From contig NC_092811.1 in NCBI RefSeq assembly GCF_040954645.1, positions 122,533,411-122,597,410 on the forward strand: a stretch of DNA of 64,000 nucleotides, written 5' to 3'. The DNA is from Diabrotica undecimpunctata. Taxonomy: Eukaryota > Arthropoda > Insecta > Coleoptera > Chrysomelidae. Both the position numbers and the translations under genes were made by a program. Positions 1 through 64,000 of this stretch are shown here, one piece after another (position 1 is the first letter of the stretch; each line of letters starts with the position of its first letter). Below the pieces are notes generated by a model, which saw nothing but the letters and a program-made list of their open reading frames with translations, was not told the origin of the DNA and searched no databases.

Positions 1-832
1 ATGTAAATGTCAAGACAATATCAATGTCGAAATAATTAAATTAATTGCAGACAACGAAAGTAAAAGCCTTGACTTAATAACAGCTCTATTCAATAAGATA
101 TATGATACAGGTAAAATACCATCAGATTGGCTAAAATCAACATTCGTAGCATTACCAAAAAAATCCAATGCTTCACACTGCAATGACTATCGAATAATAA
201 GCATGTCCCATGTCCTTAAAACTTTCTTAGAAGCATTCATACACGAATTGTGAGTGTGAGTTTCAGATGAGTGACACTCAATTCGAATTTCGAAACGGAT
301 TGGGAACACGAGAAGCTCTTTTTGCTTTAAATGTATTAACACAACTATGCAGAGGCATGAATATAGATATATATGCATGTTTTATTGAATATCGAAAAGC
401 ATTTGACTGCGTTAACCATCCAAAGATGATCGAAGTCCTGAGAACAACTGAAATTTGACGAACAAGACATGCGAATTATCTCAGTACTATATGGGCACCA
501 AACAGCAACAATTGAAATAGAGCACACAACATCCGAAGATATACGAATCGAACGGGGAGTGCGACAAGGTTATATCTTATTACCACTATTATTTAATCTG
601 TATTCGGAATCTATATTCAGAAAAGCATTAGACGAGGTTTAAGGTGGAATCAAGATTAACGAAACCAGCATAGACAACATCAGGTATGCTGATGATACCG
701 TCCTAATAGCAGGCAACGCACAAAAACTGTAAATATAATAAATGCGATAGTTCGTCATAGCGAAATGTTCGGTTTACATCTAAATGTTTCCAAAACTTAA
801 ATTCTAGTATTTTCAAAGATACCAACAAACGT
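1..832 (+). mobile_element. LINE (non-LTR) reverse-transcriptase fragment, degenerate
   Basis: Pieces of an RT domain read in shifting + frames: KIPSDWLKSTFVALPKK, then FGFR-type QFEFRNGLGTREALF, then CFIEYRKAFDCVNH, GVRQGYILLPLLFN, and NIRYADDTVLIA at about 680-710. The order is correct for a non-LTR RT, but stops and frameshifts break it and no endonuclease or 3' end is present. The same family recurs at 26906-27245, 41780-43745 and 59560-60890. Confidence 0.85.
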
Positions 833-1605
833 ACATTTTTTTAGCCCTTTCTATTTCTCGATTTTAATTTACAAAAGTCGCAATATCTCCGATTCTAATC
901 AACGAAAATTGATTTTTTTTTAATTTGGAGTATCTCGTTGCATAAATTATAATAATGCAATTAGTTAATCTGTGAATTTTTTATTTAACCGAATAATCTG
1001 TTTAATCAATTTAAAAGAAATATTTATTTTGCAAAATTTTACTTTTCTTTTATTAATATTAGTAGAAAAGGTTATGAAATGATATCTAACTTAAATATTT
1101 ATGCTGTAGCTGTCAACAACTTCAAACTGTCTGTATCTTCATAAGCATTTATTTTTTATTTTTTCGTAATTGATAAGAAAGTTAAGGAATTTCCGCCAAT
1201 ATCTCTATTTGGTGTTAAAAAACTGATAAGGATATTTTGTATTAAGTAATCCCCAAACTATTTTAGGTATGCATGTCCATTATATCCGGTTTAGATTTAT
1301 TTACAACTTTGGAATGTAAACTTTTTTTGGATTGTTTTGTATGACTAGGGCAACTTGGGGAGAGATGGGAACAAAATTATAAATAACACAATTTTTTTGT
1401 AATCACATTTATTAAGAAAATTGAATATGCAACGACACCGTCTATTAATATAGTGTAACGGAATCTTACAAATGAAACAATATTTGATTCCTAAAAAATT
1501 ATATTACACAACAAAAATATTTTATGATTCACCATCTCTTATGAGATAGTGAACTCAAAAATATGGACATTATATTTTTTTTGTACACATATCATAATTC
1601 TTTTC

Positions 1606-3490
1606 CTATCTCGTACAGTCTTGGTGTAACCAACGTTGACATCGAGCACACTTTTCCAGTCAACAACTTTTTAGTATATTTATATTCTTCACCACATCTA
1701 ATACAGTAGTCATTATCGTCTTATTCAACTTCATCAACATCGTCATCATCCAGTTTTGGTCTGATGTGACAGACATATCTAGTTTTGGTGTTTTGGTTTC
1801 AGTTTTTGACTTTTTTTGGTTGCTTTTTTTATCTTCTTGCTTTCCTGTTGAACTTTTTTCTTTAGATTTTTTATATTGCTCTTACTATTCAGACCCGAAG
1901 CTAAATTGTTTGATCTTTTGCGAACCGCTTCAACGCGAGGAAGGTTGAGTACTGTCCAATATTTGTGTACTGTAATCATTTGAGTTAGTTGAAACTAACA
2001 GATCACTGCCAGTTTCGAGTCTATCGATATTTGATGGTCCAGATTCCGCAGAAACATTCTTAGTAGGTGCCTAAAGAGAAGAGGCTTGTTGTGAATGATT
2101 TGCAACCTTTCTGGTAGGTGCTTGATGATAAGGGCATGGTTGGGAAATATTTGCAACCTTCTGATAAGTACCTGATGAAACGGGCCTAGTTTAGGATTTT
2201 CCGCCTGCGACTGAAGATCTATTAAAAACGCATAATCTGAAATGATTTGAGGCTTAAATGGTACAATACCGGTGGCGCTAAATCATTCCAGTGCTTACAG
2301 TTGCTGCTATTGACCAAGCTTCATTTAATAGTCGGCCTGTTTATTTTCCTTGTAGGATTAGCTGTCATAAATACGTTACATGAAGTGCAATAAAATGCTT
2401 TAAATGACTTAAAAAAGCTCTGTCTAACGGTTGCAAACATTGTGCTGTGTGTCTAGGTAGGCGTAGTAAAATAATGTGTTCTTCTGCAACTTCTAACATC
2501 TCAACTGAATTAGAATGGGAACTCTTCTTCTTCTTCTAATGGCGCTACAACTCTTTGTGAGTCTTGGCCTGCTTAAACATGTTCTTCCATTCTGCCCTGT
2601 CGGATACTTTCCTTCGCCACTGCCTGATGTTCATGGTTTTAAGATCCCTCTCTACGTCGTCTATCCATCTTTTACGGGGCCTTCCTCTTGTTCTGTTCCT
2701 TGGGGTTTCCATCTCTGGACTACTTTTACAGCTCGATTATCTGACATTCTTTCTAGGTGACCAAGCCAGTTTAGTCTGTGTGAAATCTGACAATATCTGC
2801 GCTTTGCATTAGTTCATCCAGCTCGTGGTTCATTTTAATTCTCCACGAACCATCGCTGCATTGGGTTGGTCCAAATATCTTCCTTAGTATATTGCGCTCA
2901 AATATTCTCAGTTGATTTTCATCAGTGATTGAGAGGGTCCACGTTTCACATCCATATGTGACCACTGGTCTAATTACTGTTTTGTAGATTCTCAGCTTAG
3001 GCTCACGTTTCAGTAACTTACTTTTCATTAAGTCTTTGTACATAATGAACTGTGACCATTTAATATGAGTAATACTGTACCTGGTGGTTTTCTGGGAAGA
3101 AAATTATTTCTTAGCCAAAAAAAAAAAGAAGATTTCACCCGTCACATAAGCTGACTTCTGCGACATATGGATTACAGGCCCAGGGGGCATACTTGTCTTT
3201 GTACTCAGGTTTTTCATTCTTACCTTTGAAAATACATATAGGTGGAAGAAATATACCTTCTCCATTGCAACAAGCAATAACGGATATTGTCTCTCCTTTT
3301 TCTCCTGATGTAACATTTGAAACACTTTTAGAACCTTTTGCGGCCACAACATAGCCGGGTTTATTATTTAACTGAAGTCCAGTCTCGTAAATATTATAAA
3401 AATGACCAGGTTTATTAAGCAAGTTATTTTTTACTAAAATATCTTAAAGCAAATCCTAGTTCTTTGTGGCATTTTCCTTGTTTATATTTT
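1606..3490 (-). mobile_element. pogo/Tigger (jerky-like) DNA transposon transposase relic, interrupted by a LINE
   Basis: On the minus strand from about 3490 downwards: NNLLNKPGHFYNIYETGLQL, GYVVAAKGSKSV, GEKGETISVIACCN, LPPICIFKGKNEKPEY and, after a frameshift, MSQKSAYV. After the LINE insertion (2523-3060) the relic resumes with LRLPRHTAQCLQPLDRAFF, the conserved end of the DDE domain. A C-terminal zinc-finger-like part, DYCIRCGEEYKYTKK...CARCQRWLHQDCTR, ends at a stop near 1606. The usual DETG catalytic motif reads YETG, so the first Asp is lost. The N-terminal DNA-binding part and the terminal repeats were not found. Inactive. Confidence 0.8.
2515..3060 (-). mobile_element. LINE 3' end inserted in the Tigger relic
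   Basis: Minus-strand RT C-terminal region: [38 protein letters not shown] and a LGHLERM-type stretch, in partly broken frames. It ends in an (AAG)n tail, seen on + as TTCTTCTTCTTCT near 2523. It is 5'-truncated, as is usual for LINEs, and splits the transposase relic. Confidence 0.82.
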
Positions 3491-3918
3491 AAGCACGTTT
3501 TAATAATTTTCTTTGTATAATAAATTTTGAATTAAATTTTAAGAAATACGAGCACTGGTTTTCTTTACACTCTGTGTACTGAAGTTTGAATGTGATGAGT
3601 TCGGTACGGTTGTACTCAGAAAAATATGAGCTTTTATTTTTTTAAGATAAAAATACCCTTTCTATTTAAAAAAAATATTGTAGACCTTACATCTGCTAAA
3701 ATAGTGGGGGAAAAAGATATTTTTTTCCAAAAAGGTTAAAAAAAATAAAAATCGAGCAGTCAGAACTTTAACTCTGAAAATAATTAAGTCACGAAATAAT
3801 AGACCGTTTTCACACTTTATGAACACACTGTATATTTATTTGAATTATTCGTAAAACTACACAGAACAATCTGCCTATGTCTTTACAAATCAAGAAAAAA
3901 ACTAACAAACACTATTAG

Positions 3919-58446
<54,528 letters not shown>

Positions 58447-58734
58447 GTATGTACGAGTTTCTTTTTTTTTGCTATCGACTTTTTGTTATGGTTGATTTGA
58501 TGCATTTATGTTTGTCGAATGTGTGATGTATGTTTATAGTGTAAATTCTAAGGAATAAGTTGAAAAATGCATACTGGTAAAAGCAACAAAATGTTCTTGG
58601 CTCACATTTATCTCAAAAGATTCCATCTAGTTACAGAACTATTTATCGGTCATTATTATCAAATTTTGTTCTAAGCAAAGATGAATGGAAAACTAACACA
58701 TTGTATACCGGTACAAAGCGCAGTCAGTCAGGTT

Positions 58735-59500
58735 GACCCGTTAAGCCCACTTCTCTTTAATATAATAATTGACGAAATAATACAAGCACTACGTAAATTA
58801 TGCAGACGACGACGCATTAATCGCTGAGACAGAAGACGAGCTCCAAAGATTAACACACATCTTCAATACAACAGCCAAGAAATACAATATGATAATATCA
58901 GCAGAAAAAACCAAATGTATGACATCTAAATACCCACTACGATGTAAAATCGAAATTTATGGCAAAATAATAGAGCAGGAAGCAAGGTTTAGATATTTGG
59001 GAGTAGATATAACTAGTTACGGAGATGTTGAAGAAGTACAGCAACAAAGCTTAAAAGCAAGTAAAGCTGCGAGATCTCTTAATGACACAATCTGAAAGAA
59101 CAAACATCTAAGACAAGACGCAAAAACAATAATCTCTAAAGCAGCAATTAGACCTACATTAACATACACGGCGGAGACAAGACCTGACACATCTAAAACA
59201 AGACGAGTACTCGAAACAAAAGAGATTAAAATACTTCGACGAATATCAGGGAAAAGTCTGTTGGATAGGGGGAGAAGCGAAAACATAAGAAGATCATGCA
59301 ATATAGAAGATATAAATGGATGGGTGACAAAACGGAAACAGGAGTGGAACGAACACATTAGTAGAATGGCAGAGGATAGGATAGTAGTGCTCGAATAGCA
59401 CGAGATAAGTTACCAAATGGACGTATCATTTAAACAATTTAGGAGGCTAATATTGAAGAAGAAACAGGTTTTAAAACCTATATACAAGAATAAAGGAGAA
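58735..59500 (+). mobile_element. LINE RT and 3' tail fragment
   Basis: Reads VDPLSPLLFNIIIDEIIQAL, YADDDALIAETEDELQRL (active site), MIISAEKTKCMTSKYPLRC, IEIYGKIIEQEARFRYLGVD, AIRPTLTYTAETRPDTSK and KQEWNEHISRMAEDRIV. Same family as the minus-strand piece at 27960-28560. Stops and shifts are present. Confidence 0.82.
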
Positions 59501-59559
59501 GAAGATGTTCTATAAGTGCTGATTTGAACTCGTGAACTTTGAACAGTGACTCGTGGTGT

Positions 59560-60890
59560 ACAAAAATCTCACCGTATCAAAAATTTGAACAAACAGTTCA
59601 TTAATTGGAACTTACATTACCAACGATTTTCGAAGTTGAAGTTCAATTTTAATGATGGATTCGATTATTTCAACGTCTACCATGTTTATTCAACGAAGTT
59701 CACGACCAGAATCGATATTTTTCTTAGTGATGCTAGTTTCTGGATCAATTGATCATGCAAAGATGCTTAAATATTAACCAAGACGTGTACACTTGCTTCA
59801 TAGACTACCACAACGATTTCGAGAGCCTTAAACATGATAAACTGATAAAAATTCTCAGAAACAAAAACACGACGCACCATATATACATTGGTCGTCCAGA
59901 AAGTAAAGAACGTTTTGTCGTAAAGAATTAAAAATAAAAAAATTAACCCAAAATTTTATTTATAAAGTTGCAGTCTCTAAAGCCATTTTTTAATGTAATT
60001 GTCTTGGTTTTTAAGGCATTTATTTTATCCTGGAATCAGTTTTTCGATGCCGGTGTTGTAGAGCTCTACCTTCAAACGCCTGAACCAGGATATTACTTCA
60101 TCTTTGAGCTCTTCATCGTTTCCAAACTCCTTTCCACCCAAGAATTCCTTCAGTTTCGGGAATAGATGATAATCGGAAGGCGCCAGGCCTGGGCTGAAAA
60201 TGGAGGGTGCTCGAAAATTTCCTATTATAGACGTTAAAGTTCTTGCCGATACATGAGGCCAAGCATTGTCGTGAATCAGAAACACTTTCGTCGACATGCC
60301 ACGTCGTTTATTCTACATTACACATTTTAATCTTTAAAGGTTTTCGCAATAGGCTTCTGAATTGATTGTGTCACACTAGACATGAACTCTACGTGAATTA
60401 AACCCTTACTTTTAAAAATCGAATCACACTGCGTACTTCACATTTGGCGGGATTTTCAACGGGCACCGCCATTTCAAAATGGTATAGAACAAAGACGCGT
60501 AAGCACACAGTAACGAGACTTGGCTCACATTGATGCGACCGACAGAGGTAACTGGCGCGTGAAATTGCAGCGGTGGTGGATCAGCGCTGCGCGTTATGCA
60601 CAATCGTTATTTACTTTCAGGATAACCCACATAACAATGATATTAAACTTCTACTACAATCAGCGAACAGCAGTAAAAATTGGGCGTGAAATATCAAAAA
60701 GAGGTCTCAATAAAAGAATGTATATTGTCACCTCTAATTTAACAGTTCCTATGAGATAATCGTACAAGCTATTGAATTAGCAATAGCCGGGATAAAAGCG
60801 AATGGGTTTCAAATTGAACATGGTACTTACTAGCGCAACGTGAGAATATTTAACTGTCTGAAGCCTGTACAACAGAGAACAACGTAACAT
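59560..60890 (+). mobile_element. LINE RT fragment split by a mariner
   Basis: Left part: MQRCLNINQDVYTCFIDYHN, DFESLKHDKLIKILRNK (to 59885). Right part resumes at 60632 with MILNFYYNQRTAVKIGRE and later QAIELAIAGIKANGFQI. Joined, these are consecutive RT segments of the same family as 1-832 and 41775-43745. Confidence 0.75.
59886..60631 (-). mobile_element. Mariner element, internally deleted, with both terminal repeats
   Basis: Terminal repeats: CATTGGTCGTCCAGAAAGTA at 59886 and, inverted, TGTGGGTTATCCTGAAAGTA at the right end; TA lies on both sides. Minus-strand transposase pieces: start MAVPVENPAKCEVRSVIRFL near 60470 (HTH), then IHDNAWPHVSARTLTSII and SPGLAPSDYHLFPKLKEFLG (60297-60028), the last two catalytic Asp of the DD34D triad. 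The first catalytic region is deleted; a full mariner is about 1.3 kb, this one 746 bp. Confidence 0.85.
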
Positions 60891-62980
60891 AACTATTTAG
60901 CTTTCTTTCTATGTCTATAAAAGAGTTATTTATTCGAAGAGGATCGACATTTCAACACCGCAATTTTTATGTATATTCCCCTTTTTTTGTAGCTTTCGAT
61001 AAATTTTAGCGACGCTGTGGTCTCTTTTGTCGAGTCTTTACTTCAACAAGTACTTTACGTTCTCCTCGCAGCGCCGCTCTTTAGCCGGGAACCAACGCAA
61101 CGTGGAATACCGTTCTTCCCTGAATATTTGTGACTTACCATCCGTGGGATAGGGCAGAACTGTCAATTTATAATCGGCGCGGGTAGTCCTATCATTTGTC
61201 GGTAAATAGACACGGTTCAAGGGAAGGTCGGAAGCTGATACACAGCAGATATGTTACTCTCCAATCCTTCCGGCGTGAGTCAGTGAAGAAGGATATACAG
61301 TACGTAACTCATGAGACAGAAAGTTTGGTTCATTGGTTATTACTTGTTGGGAGTAGATCTATATAGACATAACTGTAATACCATTCTTAAGTTTTATGAT
61401 AAATTTATATATGATAAATCTATTTTATACTGAAAATATTATAGTTTCTGTTTCGTGACAAATAGTTTTGGAATCATTTTGTTGTTTTTACTTTCTTGAT
61501 GTTGGAGGTATGTGCATGTCCACTAATGAAATGTCAACCATCGATAGTAAAATATTTTAAAAACTAAAAAAAAAACAAAAAAAAACAAGGTTTTTAAGAC
61601 TAATTCAAGAATAATTGTTATTAAAGTTAAACAAAATATTGCATTTTTATAATAAAGGTTTTGAAATAATTTTAAATTACGGTTTTTTATGTTTAAATCT
61701 TAATAACTGTGTTGATTACGTTTTAAAACATTGTTCTTTTATATTTAAACAATTTTCTGTTGGCTTTATTGACCACCTGTGTTATCATCATCTTGCTTAA
61801 ACAAAATATGCAATAAAATTACAAAGAAGTTACAAAAATATAACCCAAATACACAGAACAAGTTCTCTGTCATGGCGCCATCTTCTTCTCCTGCAAATGC
61901 CACCTTTGTTTGGTGTATCACCATCTTAGGCGACTTCGTTTTCTGCTGGGCTATTACGTTCTCATCGGTTATGTCTACGCGGTTCTTGCAGTCGAGTGTC
62001 TGTTTGCCTACGTAATAAATCAAACAACGTATCGGCAGGGTAGAGAGTGACTGGGCATACTCCGGGGACTTACATAGTATCTGGGACTTCCACTTCGCCG
62101 AAAACATTTAATACATTCAAGACACTAGCACTTGTGAGCAGCCATGCACATCGTGTATGAATCTATTATCATCTAGCTGCTGGTGTGGAATCCGGTCTGT
62201 GGACTCGGAGTAGCTTCGGTCGTAGGTTTGAGTTGGGTATTTGGGTACCACGTCATCTAGTCGGCCAAATCGATCGTAGGTTTCCCGGTTCTTAAGAAGA
62301 ATCCTCTGCTATCAGTCCACGGCCCTTAAAATTTTGATGGTGGTGATACGTATACATATATACGTATGTTACTTCGTTAAACTGTCTTTATTGCCTTTAA
62401 ATACGTCTAAGGACGCCTTATTTCGTGTTCCCATATAATTAATTTCGTCTGTGTTTAGCTAATGTTAATAGTGCATAGTACTTCCTACGAAACCAATTGC
62501 GTATTATAAACACAGCTGCACTTTTCTTCCCGAAATACCTAATAAAAATGTTTATATTAACGGTTAGTAAGTTGTCTGGTAATAGGGCATAAAATACCCA
62601 GACTCCGAGTTTTGATTCATTTTTAGTTTTATGTTGCTATGGCAGCAGACGTTAAGTAATTAGTCCTTTAAGTACAGTTTTTTGTGGCGAAAATTTATTA
62701 TTTTTGTCCCCACTCTATTTCTATAGTTTTACTACTCTCAGAAACCGCCCGATAATCCTGTTACCACCTCTCCTGCGTCACTGTTTCCTCTAACGATCTA
62801 AAAAACTCTTTGTCTACGTAGGGATAATTATCGATTACTTCTGGCTTTCTTCTATATAGCGTTATACTTTTTAGCGCCCATCTATCTATCCATTTATCTA
62901 ATATTCATATCTGTACCCACCCAAAATGCGGCCTCTGATACTGAGCAACGAGACCTTCGTAATGTTCCTTTGTACGATCG
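60891..62980. other. Intron or flanking DNA; unrecognised ORFs
   Basis: A GC-richer patch at 61040-61270 and a minus ORF of 113 codons at 61766-62107 (with AYVGKQTLDC-like text and an acidic VAFAGEEDGAM stretch) match nothing I know. Possibly old LTR-element debris. Confidence 0.4.
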
Positions 62981-63170
62981 GCTTATTACGTATACACAGT
63001 GAAACCATACGAAGATCCTGTAAAATATGATAGGATCAGATATAAAAGGATATAAAAAACTGAAAGTAACAAATTGGAACACAACATGTAGATACATAAA
63101 AGAATGGAAACACATAACCAAAACTGCAAAGACACATATGAGATGTAAATTAAAGAGAAGTAAGATAGTT
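62981..63170 (+). mobile_element. Possible LINE 3' tail relic
   Basis: Reads DIKGYKKLKVTNWNTTCRYI, then KEWKHITKTAKTHMR, resembling the C-terminal xxLKIxNWKxxAxDRxxWxxIxxxAKTH signature of RTE-like LINEs (compare TLKITNWKNKARNRTEW at 47.3 kb). Confidence 0.55.
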
Positions 63171-64000
63171 CTTTGTAGAGTAAGCCTTTTACTAGAAAAT
63201 TGTTTAAAAATAAAAAAGAAAATAATAAATATTACAGATATATATTATTGAAGTAAAGGTACTGAATATATTATTTGAAGATACATAACATACTTTGCTG
63301 CTTGTATAACATGAATACTTTTATTATTTTAATTTTTCATGCAAATTACGTATATATTTTGTACTTTTAATGACGTAAGTACCTTTAATAACTAAACATT
63401 CTGTTTGGCAATGGTTTATATAACTGGATAACTCTATTTATTAAATAATATACCGGATGTTACTTCGTTGGATGGTAAATAAAAAATTTTATGTGTGTTT
63501 ACCGGGTTCGCTTAACCTCCTCTCTTTATTTTGAGGATAAATTTGTTTATATTAATTCTGCAACTCAATGTGTTCATGATTGAGTATTAATCTGACTCAA
63601 AGTTTATAGATAAATGAAAGTGTCATTGTAAAACTGAGTATTTTTTGAGGCTTTATAGTTAATTAGTACACCGACATGTTATGGCGCTTTAAAGGTTATT
63701 ACCTATCATCAGATATGTACAGTTATCTAAAAAGTTAAACCGACAAGGTGTATTTGACATATTTTCTAACTTTAGTTACAGTTTACAAAAGGTGCTATCT
63801 ATTCTAATGGAATTAAACACAAACAATTTGCTGCTCTATGCCCTGTTTGTTAGTTATAATGTGCAAAATTATCATTCAGGAAAGCTTTCTGCAACTTAGA
63901 TGTATGGGAGACAGTCTATGCCTTAGGAATTGGTAGATTTTGAGTTTGTAGATACACTTGGTAAATTTTTTTCATTTGATGGCGCTATTGTAAGCTTCCA
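63171..64000. other. Intron or flanking DNA without recognised content
   Basis: AT-rich; nothing recognised. Confidence 0.5.

Noticed and set aside
61072..61134. Possible terminal PDZ-GEF exon after a CGCAG acceptor, phase-compatible and ending in a stop after about 20 codons
   Set aside because: The peptide (APLFSREPTQRGIPFFPEYL) does not resemble the PDZ-GEF tail as I know it, and the acceptor lacks a strong pyrimidine tract. Not enough support.
61766..62107. 113-codon minus ORF as a gene
   Set aside because: No recognisable domain, start context or splice context; it overlaps other open frames in both directions.
62140..62340. tRNA-derived SINE
   Set aside because: A weak B-box-like GGTTTGAGTT is present, but no proper A box, tail or repeat copy could be found.

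Overview
The window is animal nuclear DNA, most likely from an insect with a large, repeat-rich genome (a beetle-like genome is a reasonable guess, but the species is not shown). It is AT-rich, has spliced genes with GT/AG introns, and is packed with insect-type transposable elements. No bacterial operons, rRNA, tRNA or CRISPR arrays were seen.

One host gene runs through almost the whole window on the + strand. It is a PDZ-domain Rap guanine-nucleotide exchange factor (Drosophila PDZ-GEF/Gef26/dizzy; vertebrate RAPGEF2/6). Eleven exons are well supported: 15462-15557, 28639-28842, 28934-30318, 34808-34955, 35361-35913, 36407-36618, 45875-46121, 46284-46571, 49483-49620, 52544-52720 and 58324-58446. 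A twelfth, 3919-4130, is probable. All splice phases agree and give one continuous reading frame: linker, cyclic-nucleotide-binding-like domain, RasGEF-N (REM), PDZ, Ras-association, CDC25-type catalytic domain, then a Ser/Pro-rich tail. The N-terminus lies upstream of the window. The reading frame is still open at the last exon, so the C-terminus lies downstream.

Everything else is intronic, mostly transposon debris of many kinds. By region: 1-3.5 kb holds a LINE fragment and a pogo/Tigger transposase relic split by another LINE; 4.6-6 kb a Penelope-like element with a GIY-YIG nuclease; 8.3-9.35 kb a diverged tandem duplication with a LINE inserted in one copy; 9.8-12.3 kb a structurally complete piggyBac element with an intact 598-residue transposase, perfect 16-bp terminal inverted repeats and TTAA duplications; 12.5-13 kb LINE and Tc1 tails; 16-17.2 kb a rearranged LINE bounded by direct repeats; 18.3-18.8 kb a second Penelope relic; 19.5-23.2 kb a Tc1 element probably split by a Jockey-type LINE with a 13-bp target duplication; 24.3-24.8 kb four copies of a 130-bp tandem repeat; 25-28.6 kb a mariner-like element broken up by LINE pieces; 30.6-33.2 kb a CR1/Jockey-like LINE with a 718-residue ORF; 33.4-34.7 kb and 38.3-40.6 kb further LINEs; 41.8-43.7 kb two related LINE tails; 45.1 and 47.2-48.4 kb mariner-like relics and a LINE; 50.2-52.1 kb LINE RT, endonuclease and ORF1 pieces; 54.9-55.6 kb a Helitron helicase end; 58.7-60.9 kb LINEs, one carrying an inserted mariner; about 63 kb a last LINE tail.

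The host gene and the elements share no pathway. The elements are passengers in long introns, and no exon is disrupted. The most notable items are the intact piggyBac element with its repeated palindromes, the datable nested insertions, the recent 130-bp array, and several unexplained perfect hairpins. I found no convincing new multi-gene system.
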